Source: Desulfuromonadales bacterium
GTDB taxonomy: Bacteria > Desulfobacterota > Desulfuromonadia > Desulfuromonadales > BM103
Direction: 5' to 3'
NCBI GenBank assembly: GCA_030630015.1
Contig: DAOVNV010000054.1
Coordinates: 1-11,834, forward strand
Length of the DNA stretch: 11,834 bases
Shown here: one piece after another, positions 11,692 through 11,834 of the stretch
How positions within the stretch are numbered: the stretch's first letter is position 1
Layout: every line of letters begins with the position of its first letter
Position numbers and translations under genes: made by a program
The notes under the pieces: generated by a model
The model's input: only the letters and a program-made list of their open reading frames with translations
Told to the model about the DNA's origin: nothing
Database searches by the model: none

Positions 11692-11834
11692 GTTTCTGGT
11701 TTGGAAACCAGCAATTTTTCGCAAGGTCAAGGAAATCAAACATTTGAGCGGAGGCGTAGTACTTTACGCCGCACAATCAAATGCGCAGATTGACGCCGAG
11801 ATTGCGAAAAAGGGCGGTTTCCGGACAGAAACTA
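11692..11834. repeat. ~141-base nested palindromic element (interspersed repeat or structured RNA)
   Basis: Five nested paired blocks run inward: GTTTCTG (11692-11698) with CAGAAAC (11826-11832); GGAAACC (11703-11709) with GGTTTCC (11816-11822); TTTTTCGCAA (11715-11724) with TTGCGAAAAA (11802-11811); GTCAA (11726-11730) with TTGAC (11790-11794); CATTTGA (11741-11747) with TCAAATG (11777-11783). A tip hairpin, GGCGTA (11753-11758) with TACGCC (11765-11770), closes on loop GTACTT. Both ends carry their own small dyad, GTTTC-N6/7-GAAAC. This resembles a miniature dispersed repeat with terminal inverted ends, or a long-hairpin RNA. It may continue beyond the window. I recall similar short intergenic repeats in related bacteria but cannot verify this here. 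Confidence 0.7.

Noticed and set aside
1..11834. Defence system, CRISPR array, transposase, integrase, tRNA or rRNA
   Set aside because: No repeat-spacer pattern, no recombinase motifs and no tRNA cloverleaf were seen on either strand.

Overview
The window looks like chromosome from a Gram-negative deltaproteobacterium, most plausibly of the Desulfuromonadales (Geobacter/Desulfuromonas/Pelobacter-like). This is inferred from gene content and overall protein character, not from a marker gene. The supporting genes are a lipoprotein-type M16 peptidase partner, an LpxH-like lipid A enzyme, a YihY/BrkB membrane protein with a long C-terminal domain, and a LOG-family/DHH-phosphoesterase/amidase cluster. 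Base composition is roughly 52-58% GC in most genes, about 65-73% in the middle and 3' part of copA, and clearly AT-rich between about 8612 and 9020.

Layout. From 1 to 162 there is a leader with no recognisable gene. From 163 to 3091 two M16 metallopeptidase-family genes sit one base apart. The first has a signal peptide and an intact HxxEH zinc motif. The second is a predicted lipoprotein that has lost the motif, so the pair looks like a catalytic subunit plus a non-catalytic partner. From 3217 to 4584 is a YihY/BrkB-family inner-membrane protein with an added winged-helix-like C-terminus. It converges on, and overlaps by 31 bases, an lpxH-like gene on the minus strand (4554-5288). A REP-like inverted repeat lies between lpxH and the divergent copA (5500-7959), a two-HMA-domain Cu(I) P1B-type ATPase.

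The stretch 7960-9020 is the accessory-looking part. It holds a strong bidirectional terminator, a 65-residue minus-strand small gene with its own TATAAT box and Shine-Dalgarno, a 70-residue zinc-ribbon gene, and about 400 AT-rich bases with several dyads and a possible gene remnant. From 9021 to 11652 there is an apparent operon. A LOG-family protein is translationally coupled through an ATGA overlap to a DHH/DHHA1 phosphoesterase, and an exported N-acetylmuramoyl-L-alanine amidase follows. After a weak hairpin, the last ~140 bases form a large nested palindrome with mirrored ends that looks like an interspersed repeat or structured RNA and may be cut by the window edge.

Working together: most genes concern the cell envelope (periplasmic proteolysis, inner-membrane YihY protein, lipid A synthesis, copper export, peptidoglycan cleavage). 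The LOG/DHH pair points to nucleotide turnover. No defence system, CRISPR array, transposase, tRNA or rRNA was seen. The observations I would check first are the terminal nested palindrome, the two small genes at 8121-8611, and the GC-rich block inside copA.
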